A DNA stretch of 64,000 bases from Comamonadaceae bacterium G21597-S1 (GCA_027214345.1 JAPWHR010000006.1:1-64000), one strand, 5' to 3'. Shown: positions 35,601 to 50,600, counted from the first letter of the stretch. Program-made: numbers and translations. The notes: generated by a model from the sequence alone, not told the origin.

Positions 35601-38600
35601 GTGTCGCCGGCTCGTTCGCGCTCAACGTGGTCGACGTCACCACGGTGGCCAGCCTGCCGGGTTTTGCCTCCACCAACCTCAACGGCGGCGACCTGCGGGT
35701 ACGCGCCGACAGCAGTACCACAACCGACGCGCAGGCGATTCCCGAGGGTATCGGCGCATCGGGCTCCAGTGTCGGCGTCGGCGCCTCGGTGGCGCTCAAC
35801 GTGGTCGACACGGTCACCACCGCCACCATCGCCGACGGGGCCACGCTCGACGGCACGATGGCCAACGTCGTGATCCAGGCCATCGGCGCGCACAACGTCA
35901 AGACCACAGCCAAGAACGGTGCCGGTGCGGGCGCCTCGGACAGCGGCGACGGCGTGGGCGTGGGGGCCGGCGTGGCGCTGGCCATCGTCTCGCATCACAA
36001 GACCGCACACCTGGGCGCGGGCAACGTGCCGACCGACACGCTCAACGCCACCGGCAACGTGACGATACAGGCCGCGCATGCGTCGGCCGCCTTGACCGAG
36101 GCCAGCGGCGACGGCGCCGGCGGCAGCGTCGGTGTCGGCGCTTCGGTGGGTATCAACATCCTGTCCGACGACGTGCGGGCACAGGCCCGGCGCAACGTGT
36201 CCACCGCGGGCGCAATCACGGTGGAGAGCCAGCTGGCCGCCGGCAGCGTCGACACCGTCAAGGCCAGTGCGCAGGGCAATTCCGAAGATGGCAAGTCGGC
36301 CGACAGCGAGGCCGACAACCAGGTCAACAACAACCCGAACAACGGCGGCGACAAGACCGTTCCGAAATCCCAGGACGGCGTCGACGACGGCAATGCCAAG
36401 AGCAGTTCCGAGTCCAGCAGCGAATCGCCCGACGTGGGCGTCGCGGCCGCCGTCGGTGTCAACTACGCGGTGGTCGACAACCTGGCCGAGGTCGGAGACG
36501 GCGTCTCGCTGGTGTCCACCGGTGGTGCGGTGCGGGTCTCCGCCATTGCCGAACTCGACATGACGACACTGGCCACCGGCCAGGCGACGGATCTGCAGAC
36601 GGGAACCAATGTCGGCGCCGCGGTCGGCGTGACGGTCGGCGACGTGGACAGCCGCGCCCGGACCGGCACCAATGCCCGGCTGCAAGGCAGCAGCGTCACC
36701 GTCGAGGCACGCCAGCCCAATGGGGAACGTTCCGAATTCAAGACATGGTCATTGGCCGCGGGCGCCGCGGACGACTTCGGTTTTGCGGGCTCGGTGTCGG
36801 TCAATCGCGTCAGTTATGTGTCCGAGGCCGCAGTCGGTGCCGGCACCGCCCTGGTGGCGACGGGCAATGTCAGCGTCGTTGCCACCAACGACATCGGTTT
36901 GCAGACCCTGGCGGGAGGCGCCGGTTTCGGCGAGGACGCCGGTGTCGGTGTCGGTGTGGCGGTGGCCATCGTCAATCCGACCACGCATGCCACGGTGGGT
37001 GACAACGCGGTCATCGACGCCGGCGGCGACACCACGGTGCGCGCGCGCACCACGCTCAATCCGATGGCGTTCCCGCTGGGCGACATACCGCTGTTGCCGT
37101 CGACGGTCGACGTGATGTCGGTTGCGGCTGGTGGTGGCGTGTCGACCAGCGGAACTGCCGTGGCCGGTTCGGTGGTGGTCAATGTCTTCACCAACGACAC
37201 GCTGGCCAGCCTGGGGCGCGGCGTGCTGGTGAACCAGAACGCGGCTGCGCAGGCCGGGCAGGACGTGACCATCGACGCCCAGGACCACACCCGCATCGTC
37301 AGCGTGGCCGGCGCCCTGGCGGCCTCGTTCGACTCGAGTGGCGTGGCGGCTGGCGCCGGCGTCGATGTCGGCGTGCTGAACAAGAACACGCGCGCCACGG
37401 TCGGACGCGGCTCGCTGATCAAGGCCGGGGGCGACATCAACATCACGACCGACAGCGACGAGGACATCATTTCGGTGGCGGCCTCGATCGGTGGCGGCAG
37501 CGGGGTCGGCATCTCGGGCTCGTTCAGCGTCTATGTGCTGGGCACCACCACCCGTGCCAGCACCGAAAACGGCTCGAGCATCGCCACGCCGGGCGTCACG
37601 CTGGATGCGGGCGACCGCGTCTCGGTGCGTGCGGATGGCCAACTCGACTTCATACCGGTGGCCGGTTCGCTGGCGATCAGCGGCAGCAGCGCCGGCGTGG
37701 GCCTGTCCAACACCACGCTGGTGCACAACGACACCGTCGAGGCGCGCATCGGCGATCGGTCCACCGTCGTCGCGCGCGGCTGGGGTGCCAGCGTCGTCGC
37801 CCATTCGTCGGAAGACGTCACCTCGGTGGCGGCCGCCGGCTCCGGTGCCAGCAGCGCCGGCGTGGCTGGTTCGGCAGCGGTCAACATCCTCAACGAAACC
37901 ACGCTGGCGCGCATCGGCAACGGCGTGAGCTTCGATGTGATGCCCAGCGGTCTGTCGCTGCTGCGGCCGGATGTGCTGGTGCAGGCCGACGACACGACCA
38001 ACCTGATCACGGTGGCGGGCTCGGTCGGCGGCGGCGGCTCGGGCGGCGTCGGCGCCGGCGCGGCCGTGACCAAGACCTCCAAGGTGACCGAAGCATCGAT
38101 CGGTTCGGCCGCCAGCGGCGACATCCGCGGGGACTTGCAGGTGCTGTCCGACAGCGTCGAAGACGTCGTGTCGATCGCCGCGGCCGCAGGCGCTGGCGGC
38201 AGCGTCGGCATCGCCGGTTCCGCGGGCGTGCTGGTGGCCGACGTGGTCACGCGGGCCTTCGTCGGTGACGATCCGTCCGACGCCACCGCCAGCCTGGGTG
38301 CCGGCGGACTGCATGTGCGCGGCAGCGGACAGATCTCGGCCAACGACATGCTCGACGTGACCAACATCGTCGGCACCATCGCCGTCGGCGGCGCGGCCGG
38401 TGTCGGCGCCGCGGTCGGTGTGCCGGTCGTCACCAAACGGGTCGAATCCTTCGTCGGCGCCGGGCAGAACCTGCGCGTCGACGGCCAGAGCACGCTCGAT
38501 ATCCGCACCGGCGACTTCAGCATCGGTTTCCAGAGTGCGCCCGAGAAGCCGGGCAATGTCGACATCCAGGGCGGCCACAAGCCGACCAAGGCCGATGCCG

Positions 38601-41600
38601 CGTTCGGCCCGCCCGATGTCGGCCAGCTCACCGACAGTGACCAGGACGGCAATGCCGACGGCATCGTCGACACCAACCACGATGGCGTCGACGATCGCAA
38701 CGGCGACCCGATGTACGGTGGCGTGCGTGTTGCCAGCCTGGCCACGCAAGGCGGCTTCAGCGGCCTGTCCATCACCGCGACCAACCGCGACAGCGTCAAG
38801 AATTTCGCGATGGCCGCCGGTGGCGCCGCCACCGCGGCGGTGTCGGTGGCCGCCGGTGTCAACGTGTTCGGCACCACGACGCGGGCCTACATCGGGGGTG
38901 GCGCCGTGGTCAATGGCGACCTCTCCGGCGCGGCCGCGGGCCAGACCGTCAACCTGCGCGCGAGCAACGACTTCTACCACCTGGAGGTCGCCGGTGCGCT
39001 GGCCGTGGCCGCCGGTGCCGGCATCTCGCCGGCGGTCGGTGTCTCGGTGATGTCCATGACCACCGAGGCCTTCATCGGCGACGGCGCCACCGTGCGTGCG
39101 GCCGACGACGTGCTCGTGCGGGCCCGCACCGCCGAGAACCTGCTGGCGGTCAGCGCGGCGATCGGCGGCGGCGTGGCCGGCGTCGGCGGCGCGGTGACGG
39201 TGCCGGTGGTCGACAACACCACGCGCGCCTTCATCGGCAGCAATGCCACGGTCGCCGCTGGTGGCGATGTGGCGATCCTGGCCTCCGACGACAGCAAGAT
39301 GCTGGTGGTCTCGGGCGCTGGCGGCTTCGGCCTGGTCGGCGTCGGTGCCTCGGTGGGTGTGCTCAGCCTGACCAAGTCGACCAATGCCTACATCGGAGCC
39401 AACAGCACGGTCGACGCCAAGGGGTTCGGCAGCGGCGTGGCCGGCGTGCTCGACGGCGGCGCCAACGGCGTGGCCAGTTTCAGCACCACCGCCGCGCACG
39501 GCGTGGTGGTGCAGGCAACCTCGGCCGAGGATGTCACGCACCTGGCCATTGCCGCCGGGGGCGGATTCGTCGGCGTGGCCGGCGGCGTGGCGATCACGCT
39601 GATCGACAGCGATACCCGCGCCTGGATCGACGCCGGGGCACGCATCAACCGCACGGCGGACAACGCGGGCGCATCCAGCCAGCAGGACGTCACCGTGCGC
39701 GCCGGCAACCGCATCGAGACCTTCTCGTTCGCCGGCGGCCTGGCCGGCGGCTTCGTCGGTGTCGGCGGCGCGGTCGACATCGGCAGCATCAAGAACGACA
39801 CCGCGGCCTTCATCCGCGGCGGGGCCGACGTCGCGGCGCGCGGTGATGTCGTCGTCGGCGCCCATCACCTGGACAAGAATTTCGGCTTCACGCTCGCGCT
39901 CGGCGGCGGCGTGGTCGGCATCGGCGCCGCGGTATCCGTGTGGTCGCTCGGCACACCGCTGTCGGCCAACTACCAGAACAGCCAGGGCCAGAACGGCAGC
40001 GCCTTCAGCGCCAACGGCGGCAACCAGCAGAACGTGGCGGCCGACCAGGGCGGCAGCATGAACAACCGGGTGGCCAGCCAGATGGGGGGCTACTCCAGCG
40101 GCAACACCAACGACAACAAGACCGACGCCAATGAGCGGTTGGCGGGCATCGGCAAGTCGGCGCAGACCAGCCTGAACACCAAGGGTCCGAGCGGCACCAG
40201 CCTGCGGGCGCTGATCGCCAGCAATGCCACGCCGGCCGGTACCCAGGCCTACATCGAGGCCGGTGCAACGGTGCGCAGCGGCGGCGGCATCACCGTCGAC
40301 GCCAAGGACCGCAGCGAGGCGCAGTTCATCGGCGCCGGTGGCGGCGGTGGCCTGGTGGGTGTGGGCGCCACCATCCGCGTGCTCAACCTGGCCAACAATG
40401 CACGTGCGTCGGCCGGTGGCAACCTGTACGCCGGCGGGCAGATCCGCGTCAATGGGGAACTGATCGAAAACATCGAGCAGATCTCGGTAGCCTTCGGTGG
40501 CGGTTTTGTCGGTCTGGGCGCCTCCGTGTCGGTCATCAACGACAAGAGCACCGCACACGCCTTCATCGCCGACGGCGCGACGATCGACAACGCCTCGTCG
40601 ATCAACATCACCGCGACCAGCAATCAGACGCTGCATGCCCTGACGACCAGCGTGCAGGGGGGAGCCGCGGCCATCGGGGCCTCGTTCACGCGGATCGCCA
40701 TCGGCAACGATGCCGCCACCGACACCTATGCCGGTATCGGCAGCAACGTGATGATCGGCCAGGGCAGCGGCAGTGTCGGCAACATCACGATCCAGGCCAA
40801 GTCGCGCATTTCGGCCACGCTCGATACCTTTGCGATGGCCGGTGGCATCGTGGGACTGACCTTCAATTTCGCCTATGCCGACATCACGCCCGACGTGCGC
40901 GCGACCATCGGCGGCGGCACGCGCATCAACAGCACGGGCGCGATCCGCGTCTTGTCCGGGACCGACCATTACGCGCGCACCGAGGTGTTCGGCCTGAGTG
41001 TCGGGGGGCTGGCGGCGGGCCTGAGCCTGGCGCGCTCGAACCTGGACGCGACCGTCTCGGCCGAGGCCGGCGGGCAGATCACCGCCGACAGCATCACGAT
41101 CGCGGCCGGCCACAATGTCGATCCGCTGACCAACCAGGCGATCCACCAGGCCGCTGGCGGCGGCATCCGCGGTGCCTTCGCGACCGCCGAGGCGCCGGCC
41201 GTCGGCCTGGTCACCGCCAATGCGTCGCTGGCCACGGCCACCAGCACGGCCGATGCGGTGGCGGCGGTCAGCGCCGGCGCGGTGTTCAACGTGGCCGGCG
41301 CGCTGAGCGTGCGCGCCAACGGCATCAGCCAGTCGATCGCGGTAGGGCGTTCCATCAGCGTCAGCCTGGCCGGCATGGGCCTGCTCAACTCCCGCGCCGT
41401 GGCATCGGGCACCAACCGTTCGTCCATCGGTGCCGGCGCGCGTGTCAATGCCGGCACGCTGCTGGTGCAATCCGACGGCATCGACCACGCCGACAGCGAC
41501 AACGACTCGACCGACATCTCCGGCCTGGGCAACATCGGCTTCAGCTTCTCCAAGGCCGAGGTCAACCCGACGGTGACCGCACGCATCGGCGAGGGCGCCA

Positions 41601-44600
41601 CGGTGGAGGTCACCGGCACGCTGGCGGTGCGCGCCAACAGCATCGCGGACGGCGACGCCAAGGCGCACCGGACCGGCCTGTCGCTGGGACTGGACTTCGG
41701 CATGATCAAGGGCGATGCGGTGGTCACGCCCACGGTCTCGGCGACGGTCGACTCCAGCGCCGCCAACCCGACCGTGGTGAACGCCGGCACGATCGACATC
41801 CAGGCACGCCATGGTTCGCCGGTGTCGGTGTCCGACGGCACGCTGGCGAGCATCGACACCGGTGCCGACCTGCTCGTGACGGCTGGCGAACATGGCCTGA
41901 TCACCGGCGACAGCATCCTGTACAGCCCCGAGGGCAATACACCCATTGGCGGCCTGGTGGCTGACCGGACGTACGGCGTGATCGTGTACAACGACACCAC
42001 CGTCAAGCTGGGTGCGCCGTTCCAGGGCAGCAATGTCGATGACAACCGCGACACGATCCGGTTCGCGTCCCAGCATGGCCTGAGCACCGGCGACCAACTC
42101 GAATACGGCTACCTGTTCACCAGCGGCGCCTCCGGTGCGATCGGCGGGCTCAACAACGGTACCAAGTATTACGTGCGTGTCATCGACGCGTTGACGGTCA
42201 AGCTCGGCACCTCGCTGGCCCAGGTCACACAGAACCTCAAGAGCTTCCAGCCCGGCGCGGTCGACGCCGCGGCGGATGTCATCACGCTGGCCAGCCACGG
42301 CTTCACGACCGGGCAGGCGGTGACCTACCGCGGGCCGCGCTCGGCCACTTTCCAGGGTTTTGCCGTCGACGACGCGGCCGACAAGATCGCCATCGGCGCG
42401 GCGCCCAACGGCAACGACTTCGTCACCGGCGACCGGGTCACCTACACGGTGTCCGGCATCGATGGCCGGTCGCCCGTGGCGCTGGGCGGCCTGGGCAACA
42501 ACGGCAGCTACTACGTGTTCCGGGTCGATGCCGAGACCATCAAGCTGTCGACTTCGGTCATCAAGAACGATGGCACGGACGTGTTCATCAACCTCACGCG
42601 CAGCAGCGGCTCCGACCTTTCGCTGCACCGGCTGGTGCGTTTCGGCGAGAAGCCGATCACCGGGCTCGAGGACGGGCGTACCTATTACGTCACGCGTATC
42701 GATGCCAACAGCTTCTCGCTGGCGGTGACCGCCGGCGGCGCGACGGTCAACCTCGACACGGCCGGCGTGGCCGGCACGCAGTACATCGGCGTCGAGGGCA
42801 TCGACCTGTCGGGTAGCGGCGTGACCGGGCAGCACTTCCTGGCCTACGACATTTCGGGCAGCCTGTCGGGCACCCAGCGCCTGGCCGGGGCCGGCGGATT
42901 GAGTGCCGCGCCCGATCAGTTCGGCATCGACGGCATCTCGTATGCCAATGGTGCCGGTCCTTCGTTCGCGCTGCTGATCGCCGGTGTCGGCGCCCATGCC
43001 GGCGTCGACGTCAAACCCACGCTGCTGGCGGCCACCGGCGAGGGTGCGCGACTCACCGCCAGCGGCGATGTGTCCATCATCGGCACCAGCTACGGCAATG
43101 CCGAGGGCTACACCGGCGTGTCGGCCGGCGCCTTCCTGGGCAGCATCGGTTATTCGGACCTGCGCATGAACCTGGACCTGGACACCCAGGCCCGCGTCGG
43201 CGTGTCCTCGTCGATCCGCTCGGGCGGCGACATCACGGTCGAGGCCGAAAACCGTCATGTCGCGCAAGGCACCTCGTATGCCGGCGGCGGCGCTGCGGGA
43301 ATCTCGATCACCGGCGCCGACGCCATCGCCGAGGCGCTGCCGATCACGCTGGCCAACATCGGCGCGGGCGCAGACCTGCATGCCGACGGCGACATCAACA
43401 TCTATGCCCGCATGGGCGCCAAGGGCACGGTCAAGGCCGACTCCAAGGCGTATGCCGGCCTGGGCTCGGGCGGCGCGGCGGAGGCCTACTGGGCCATCGG
43501 CGCGGCCAACAACAACTTCAACTCGGCGGCGCGCGAGACCACGGTCAACCTCGATGCCGACTCCCGGCTGCGGGCCGAGAACAAGCTGACGCTGTATTCG
43601 CTGGTCAGCGAGGTCGACGTCAACAGCATCACCAGCGCCTCGGCGGCGTCGGCGTTCTATTCCGACCCGGACGCGGAATCGCGCACGCTGATCACCTCGA
43701 TCGCGTTGATCACCGCCAAAAGCGGCGCCCAGGCGATCGGCGTGAACGCGCTCGACGCCACCGCCACCCACCGCGACATCACCAACTACGCACGCGCCGG
43801 TGCCTATGGCGGCAGTGCCTTCGGCGCGCCCGATGCCGACTCCTGGGCCATCAACCGGCTCAACGCGCGCATCATCACCGACGCCGGCTCGGCGTTCGGC
43901 AGCAAGGACGTGGACGTCCAGGCCAACTTCAACCCGCCCTTCTCGCTCAAGTCCATCCAGGAGGCCAAGGGTTTCTCGCTCAACGTGTTCGACGACCGGG
44001 GCGATGCGCACCTCGAGAACAGCTACACGCGCCACATCACGTTCAATGGCGACATCATTCTGCTGTCGGCGCCCACGCCCCGGCTGCTCGTCGACGCCGC
44101 CGGCAACATCGCCGAGGCCGAGGGGTTGACCGCAGTCGACGAAGGCACACGCATCGTCGTCAACGACATCAGCAACGACGGCAATGCCGGCAAGGCCCGG
44201 TTGTCGACGAACACGATGGCGATCAGCATCAACGGCGCCTACACGCCGTTTGGCGGCATCATCGACGGCGACCAGGGCACGGTGATCGTGCGCCACACCT
44301 GGGAGACGGTCGACCTGACCAATTTTTCGGGCAAGGACCTGTGGGTCAACGCCATCGACCCGATCGACCGCACCGGCCGGGCCGAGGTCGCGATCGACGT
44401 CGACACCAACAACTACCGCTTCGACATCGCGCACGAATACGCACCCACGGCGATCTCGATCGCCAACCTGGGCAGCGCCGGCACCCCGGCGATCGTCATC
44501 AACGGCCTGATCGACAACCCGATCGGCACCACGACCATCGTCAACAACCGCGGCGACGTGCTCGGCACGAATACCGGGCTGGTGCGCACCAACAAGGCCA

Positions 44601-47600
44601 ATGTACAGGCGGCCGGCCACATCGGGTTCACGCCGCCGGTGCTGCTGGGGCCGCTGTCGTTCGGCCGGCTCAATCTCGAGCTGGTGCAGAGCGAAGGCCG
44701 TGCGACCGGGCTGGACACCAGCAGCGGCGCGTCCCAGGCGCTGCAGGTGCGCGGCCTGGACCGCAATCCGGCGGCCGGCCTGTTCCAGCTCGAGCTTGGC
44801 GTGCTCGACGCCGGCGCCGACATCGATCTGCGTATCTTGCCGACCCAGGTGCAGCTGACGATCGCCGATGCGCCCGCGGGTTACCTGGTCGACGTGTCGG
44901 AATACCAGCCGACGCTGGACGAGGTCTACGGCGACGGCGACCCCGACAGCAACCCCATCATGCGCACCACGGCCGCTTATGCCGACCACTACAAGCCCGA
45001 CGGCGGCGGGCCGGTGTTCACCGTGCCGGTCGGCGTGTTCGGCACCGGCACGACGCTGGCCGACAGCCACGTCAATGTCGCGTTGCTCAGGGCTGGCGGC
45101 AACATCAACGTGGTGGCCGCTTTCCAGAGCACGCGCATCGACATCACGGCCAACACCAACCTGACCGGGCTGGGCCGTATCGACGTGTTGACCAACGGCA
45201 ACATCGTGCTGATCGAGACCGAAGGCGACCTGCGCGCCGGATCGATCGTCTCGACGCTGAACAATGTCACGCTGACTGCGGCGGCCGGCATCGTCGATGC
45301 CGAGGGCGACGCAGCGGCCGATGTCAGCGGCAACCGTATCGTGCTCACGGCGCTGGCCGGGCCGATCGGCGCCTTCCTGAACGACCTCGAGATCGACAGC
45401 GCGTATTCGGCCGCCGGCGACGTGCGGGCGGACGCACCCGGCGACGTCTTCATCCATGAGATGACCGGCAGCCTGGTGGTCGACCAGATCGTGGCCGACG
45501 CCGGCGACGTGCGCCTGACCACGCGCGACAGCGCGGCCTCGGGCGAGGACATCGTGGTCGGTGACGGCAAGCTGGTGAGCGCCCTGGCCGGATCCATCAC
45601 GCTGCAGGCTGGCGATTCGCTGGCACTGTCGGGCAGCGTGCTGGCATTGGCCAACCTGTTCTTCAACGTCGATTTCCGCAATGCCGATCGTGGTTTCGGC
45701 ACCAGTGCCGTGTCGCTGCGCAATACCAACCTGCGCGGTTCGCGGCTGTTCCTGCGCGGCGACGAAGACGACGACCTGCTCGACGCCGATGGCGTGGAGA
45801 TCCCCGCGATGGCCTGGGGCCTGGGTGGCAACGACCAGATCTACGGCGGCACGCTGGACGACCAGTTGTACGGGGGCGAAGGTGCCGATTTCATCAGCGG
45901 CGGGTCCGGCAACGACCTGATCGTGGCCGGTGGCGGTGTCGGCGACACCTTGCTCGGCGGCGATGGCGACGACGTCATCTATGGTTCGCCGGACGGCGCC
46001 GACAACGATCCCGATTTCGACGATGCGATCCGCTTCGGCGATGTCATCGACGGCGGTGCCGGCGACGACGAGATCCACGCGCTCGGCGGCGCCGACGATA
46101 TCCGTGGCGGCTCGGGCAACGACTGGATCGATGCCGGTGCCGGCAACGACCGGGTGCAGGGCGGCGCCGGTGCCGACCTGATCTACGGACACCTCGGCAA
46201 CGACCTGATCTACGGTTTTTCGATCAGTGGTGCCGGCGACGACGCGGCCGACGACATCCTGTACGGCGAATGGGGCAACGACACCATCGTCGGCGGCGCC
46301 GGCAACGACCTGATCGACGGCGGCTTCGGCAACGACAACCTGTCGGGCAACGGCGGCGACGACATCATTCGCGCCGGACATGGGCTGAACACCTTGTCCG
46401 GCGGCGACGGCAATGACCAGCTGTACGGCTCGGACGACGGAGCGGACATCATCTCCGGTGGCACCGGACGCGACCGGATCTGGGGTTACGCCGGCAACGA
46501 CACGCTGCGCGGCGACGACGGCGACGACATCATCGAAGGCGGAGCTGGCGACGACATCATCGAAGGCGGAGCCGGTGCCGACCTGCTGGTCGGCGGCGAC
46601 GGAAACGACATCCTGTACGGGCACAGTCTGTCGGCCGTCGGTGACGACAATGCCGTGGACGTGTTGTTCGGCGATCTTGGCGGCGCGGCCAGTGCGCTGG
46701 CCGGCCAGGACCGGCTGATCGGCAACGGCGGCAACGACCTGCTGTACGGCGAAGCCGGCGACGATGACATCGCCGGCACGGCCGGATTCCAGCAGCTCGA
46801 AACCAGCGGTGGTAGCGGCAACGTGATCGACTTCGGCAATGCCGGCGACACGGCCGGGTTCGTCACGGCGCCGGTGACCACGGCGGCGCCGGCGCTGATG
46901 CCGGTCGACTACAGCATGAACCGGGCCGCTGCGGACCTGCCGGACGGGTCGGTGCAGCGTGGGCGCTGGGCCAATCTGGCCGGTGCCGCCAGCGAAGACG
47001 GCTTGTCCGGCAGCGGCGGCCTGTCGACCGATCCAGCCGTGGCCATCGGTCCCGATGGATCTGCCTATGCCGCCTGGACCGACACCCGCAGCGGCAATCC
47101 ACAGATACTGGTCGCGCGCCTGGTCGGCGGGGTCTGGACCGAGCTGGCCGGCAGTGCCGGCGGCAATGCGCTGGGTGCCGGCGTGGCGCCTTCGGTCAAC
47201 GCGGCGTTTGCGCCGAGCATCGTGATCGATGCCAGCGGTGCACCCGTGGTCGCCTGGACGGCCGACCACGGTGCGGGCCAGAGCGACGTGCGTGCGGCCC
47301 GTTTCAACAGCGCCAGCGGCCAGTGGGAGGCGCTGGGCGGGTCGCTGGGCACGGCGGGCCTGTCGGGCACCGGCACGGCCGGCGCGGTCAAGCTGGTCAT
47401 GCACGGTGGCGGCGTCGTGGCCGTGTGGCTGGACGGCAACGCCGGGTCGCAACGCATCTATGCGCGCCAGTTCAGCGGCGGTGCCTGGGTGCCGGTCGGC
47501 ACCGGCTCGGCCAGTGGCAATGGCCTGGCCGGCGGCAGTTTCGCCGCCGATGTGCGGGACATCGCCGTGGCCGGCGACGGCAGCCGCATTGCGCTGGCCT

Positions 47601-50600
47601 GGACCCAGGTCGACAGTGGCACCGGATTGCGCCAGGTCTATCTGCGCGAGTTCAGTGGCGGCGCCTGGAGTGCGATCGGCGGCTCTGCCAGCGGCACCGG
47701 CGTCAGCGGCATCGCCGACCCCGCCGTGGCAGGCAGCATCAGCCACAACACCCAGCCCAGCCTGGCGTATTTCGGCGGCCAGTTGTTCGTCGCCTGGCAG
47801 GCCTTCGCCGACCAGGGCGCGACCATCGCCGTGGCCCGCTACGACAACACGCCAGCGCGCACGCTGGAGCGGATCGACGTGTTCGGCCAGCCGGGCGTTC
47901 CGGCCTCGCCGCAACTCAGTGCCGGTGGCGACGCATTGCGGCTGCTATGGCAGCGCCAGCCACTCGACGATGCACCGACCGATCTGTACGCACTGCGTTA
48001 CAACGCCGCCAGTGGCCATTTCGTGCAGGAGCTGCTGGGCGAGGCTTCGTCGGGCGGCCTGAGCAAGACCGGTGGCCGTGCGATGCAGCTGGCCCTGGCT
48101 ACCGACAACAGCGGCCGCAGCACCGTGGTCTGGCAGGATGCGATCACCGGCGAGCCCGAGATCTATGCGCGCGGCATGAGCACGACGGTCGCGCGCAGCT
48201 TCAATGCGCTGGGCGACGGCAGCATCCAGGCCATCCTGGACGCCAACGACCTGGGCGCGGGTGATGTGATCGTCGTCTTCGGCACCGTCACCGGCGATGT
48301 AGTGGTCGCCGCGCAGGATGCCGGCGTCACGATCTACGGCGCGGCCGGTTCGCAGATCGTCGGCAGCATCACGGTAGCGGCCAACAACGTGTTGCTGCAG
48401 CGGCTGCAGGTCAGTGGCGCGGTCAACACGCTGGGCAACATCGCCGGCTTTGCCTTGACCGAATCGACGGTTACCAGCGTCGGCCTGCTCGGTGGCAGCA
48501 ACGCCCAGGTGACCGCCAACACCGTGACCGGCTCGGTGCTGGTCAGTGGCGCGGTGCAGGGGGCCTTGATCGACCACAACACCGTCGGCGGCACGACCGG
48601 CATCAGCGTGCAGGGCACGCCGGGCAACGGCCCGACCAACCTGACGATCAGCCACAACACGATCAACGCCGGTGACACCGGCATTGCGCTCGGCGTCGCG
48701 GCGCAGGGCCGCATCCACGACAACCATGTCCGTGCCGGCGCCACCGGACTGGCGATTTCCAACGCCTTCAGCGGGCTGATCGCGGACAACCGGATCCAGG
48801 GCAACCAGGTCGGCGTGCGTTACGACGCCGGCGCCGCGTTGTCCGGCAACACGGTGTACGGCAGTGCCATCGGCATCCGTACCACGGTCGCCGGCATGGC
48901 CGATGGCCTGGGTTTCGTTGCCGGCTCCGATGTCAACCATGTCGACGCCAACACCACCGGCATCCAGTCGGTCGGCGCGCAGTTCCAGCTCCAGCATGTC
49001 TCGGGCGGCACCACCGGTGTCACCGGCAGCGGCATCGTCGGCGGCACGTCGCTGGACCTGGCCAACGTGATCTCCGGCAACACGACCGGCATCTCCGCGT
49101 TCGCGGGCACGGTGCAATACAGCCGGATCGCCGACAACACCGTGGGCATCGAGGTCAGCGCCGCGATGAACGGCCTGAAGGTCTGGCACAACGTGATCCA
49201 CGGCAACGCCGTCGCCGGGTTGCGCATCACCGGTGCCAGTGACATCCGCATCTACCAGAACACCTTCCACGCGGTCACCGGCGACAACATCCGCCTGCAG
49301 TCGGGCACATCCAACGTCGAGATCCAGGGCAACATCCTGTGGGCCGAGTCGGGTTACGACATCTACGTGGCGAACGATTCGCAGCGCGGCTTCCACAGCG
49401 ACTACAACAACCTGTACCAGACCGGCACAGGCAAGCTGGTCTACTGGACCAAGGACTTCATCGACGTGCTCGACTGGCAAGCCGACGTGGCCCGCTACGA
49501 TCTGCACTCGATCGGCGCCACCGTAGTCAACCCCGGATGGGCGCGGCCGCAGTTCATGGACATGTACCGCGGCGACTACCGGCTGTTCGCCGTGGTGGCC
49601 GGCCAGCGCTTCAGCAGCCCCGACGTGGATGCGTCCAATGTGCTGCTCGACCAGAGCACGCCGCCGCACTATGTCAACCTGATCGCCAACAACGGATTCG
49701 AGTCCGGCCTCGCCGGCTGGACGGTCAACGCCGGCTCGGCCGTGAAGGCCAGCGCACCCGCGGCCTATCAGGGCAGCCAGTATTTCAGCGCCGGATCATC
49801 GGAGCAGGGTTTTGCCGAGCAGAGCATCAACCTGGTCAATGCCGGATTCGCAACGTCCGAGATCGACGGCGGCCTGCTGGACCTGGCCTTCGGCGGGCGG
49901 GTGCGCAGCGCCTCCGAGGCGCCGCGCGACGCCGGCACGGTGTCGCTGGTCTTCCTCGACGCCGTCGGCCAGGAGATCCGCCGCCAGGCGGTCAAGGCGC
50001 TCAATACCGATGGTCGCTGGGAACTGGTCGGAGACCGGGTCACCGCGCCGACCGGCGCGCGTTTCGCGGTATTGCGCTTCGACGCCGCGCGCAACAGCGG
50101 CGGCACGAACGACGCCTGGTTCGATACCGGTTTCGTCGTGCGCGTCAGCGATGCCTACATTCCGGATCTGGGCGCGTATGGCGCCGGCACGCACGAGGCG
50201 CCGGCCGATCCGATGCCGCGCATCGAGCTCAAGTTTCCCGACCTGTACACGGACTGGGAGAAAGACGAACCGCTGTCGATCCGCTGGATCACGACCAACA
50301 ATGCGGCCAACTCGCCGGTGCGCATCGATCTGTTGCAGGACACGCCGGATGGCCCGCAGTTGCTGGTCAACCTGGCGCTGGCCACGCCCGACGATGGCGA
50401 CTTCATCTGGATCCCGGCCAACAGCGGCATCGACTTCAACACCAAGAACCTGCGCATCCAGGTCTCGCTGAGCCAGAACCCGGCCGTGCTCGATCGCGCG
50501 CAGGAAACCTTCAGCGTGCCCGAGGACGGGCAGGACTATTTCGTCGACGACCAGAGCAACACCGGCGACAGCTACACGCCCACCGCGCTGGGCAGCAACC

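Noticed and set aside
45775-46765. CRISPR-like short repeats (recurring cggcaacgac)
   Set aside because: The repeats are in frame, irregular in spacing, and encode the RTX GG.GND motif; there are no constant repeats with unique spacers.
36749-47914. Minus-strand open frame of over 3,700 codons opposite the giant gene (similar ones at 32759-36685, 49796-59464 and 60047-63856)
   Set aside because: Low-complexity Arg/Ala/Gly/Val/His composition, no recognisable domain and no start signals. It is the mirror of a GC-rich coding strand with C- or G-ending codons; the plus strand shows clear domains over the same bases.
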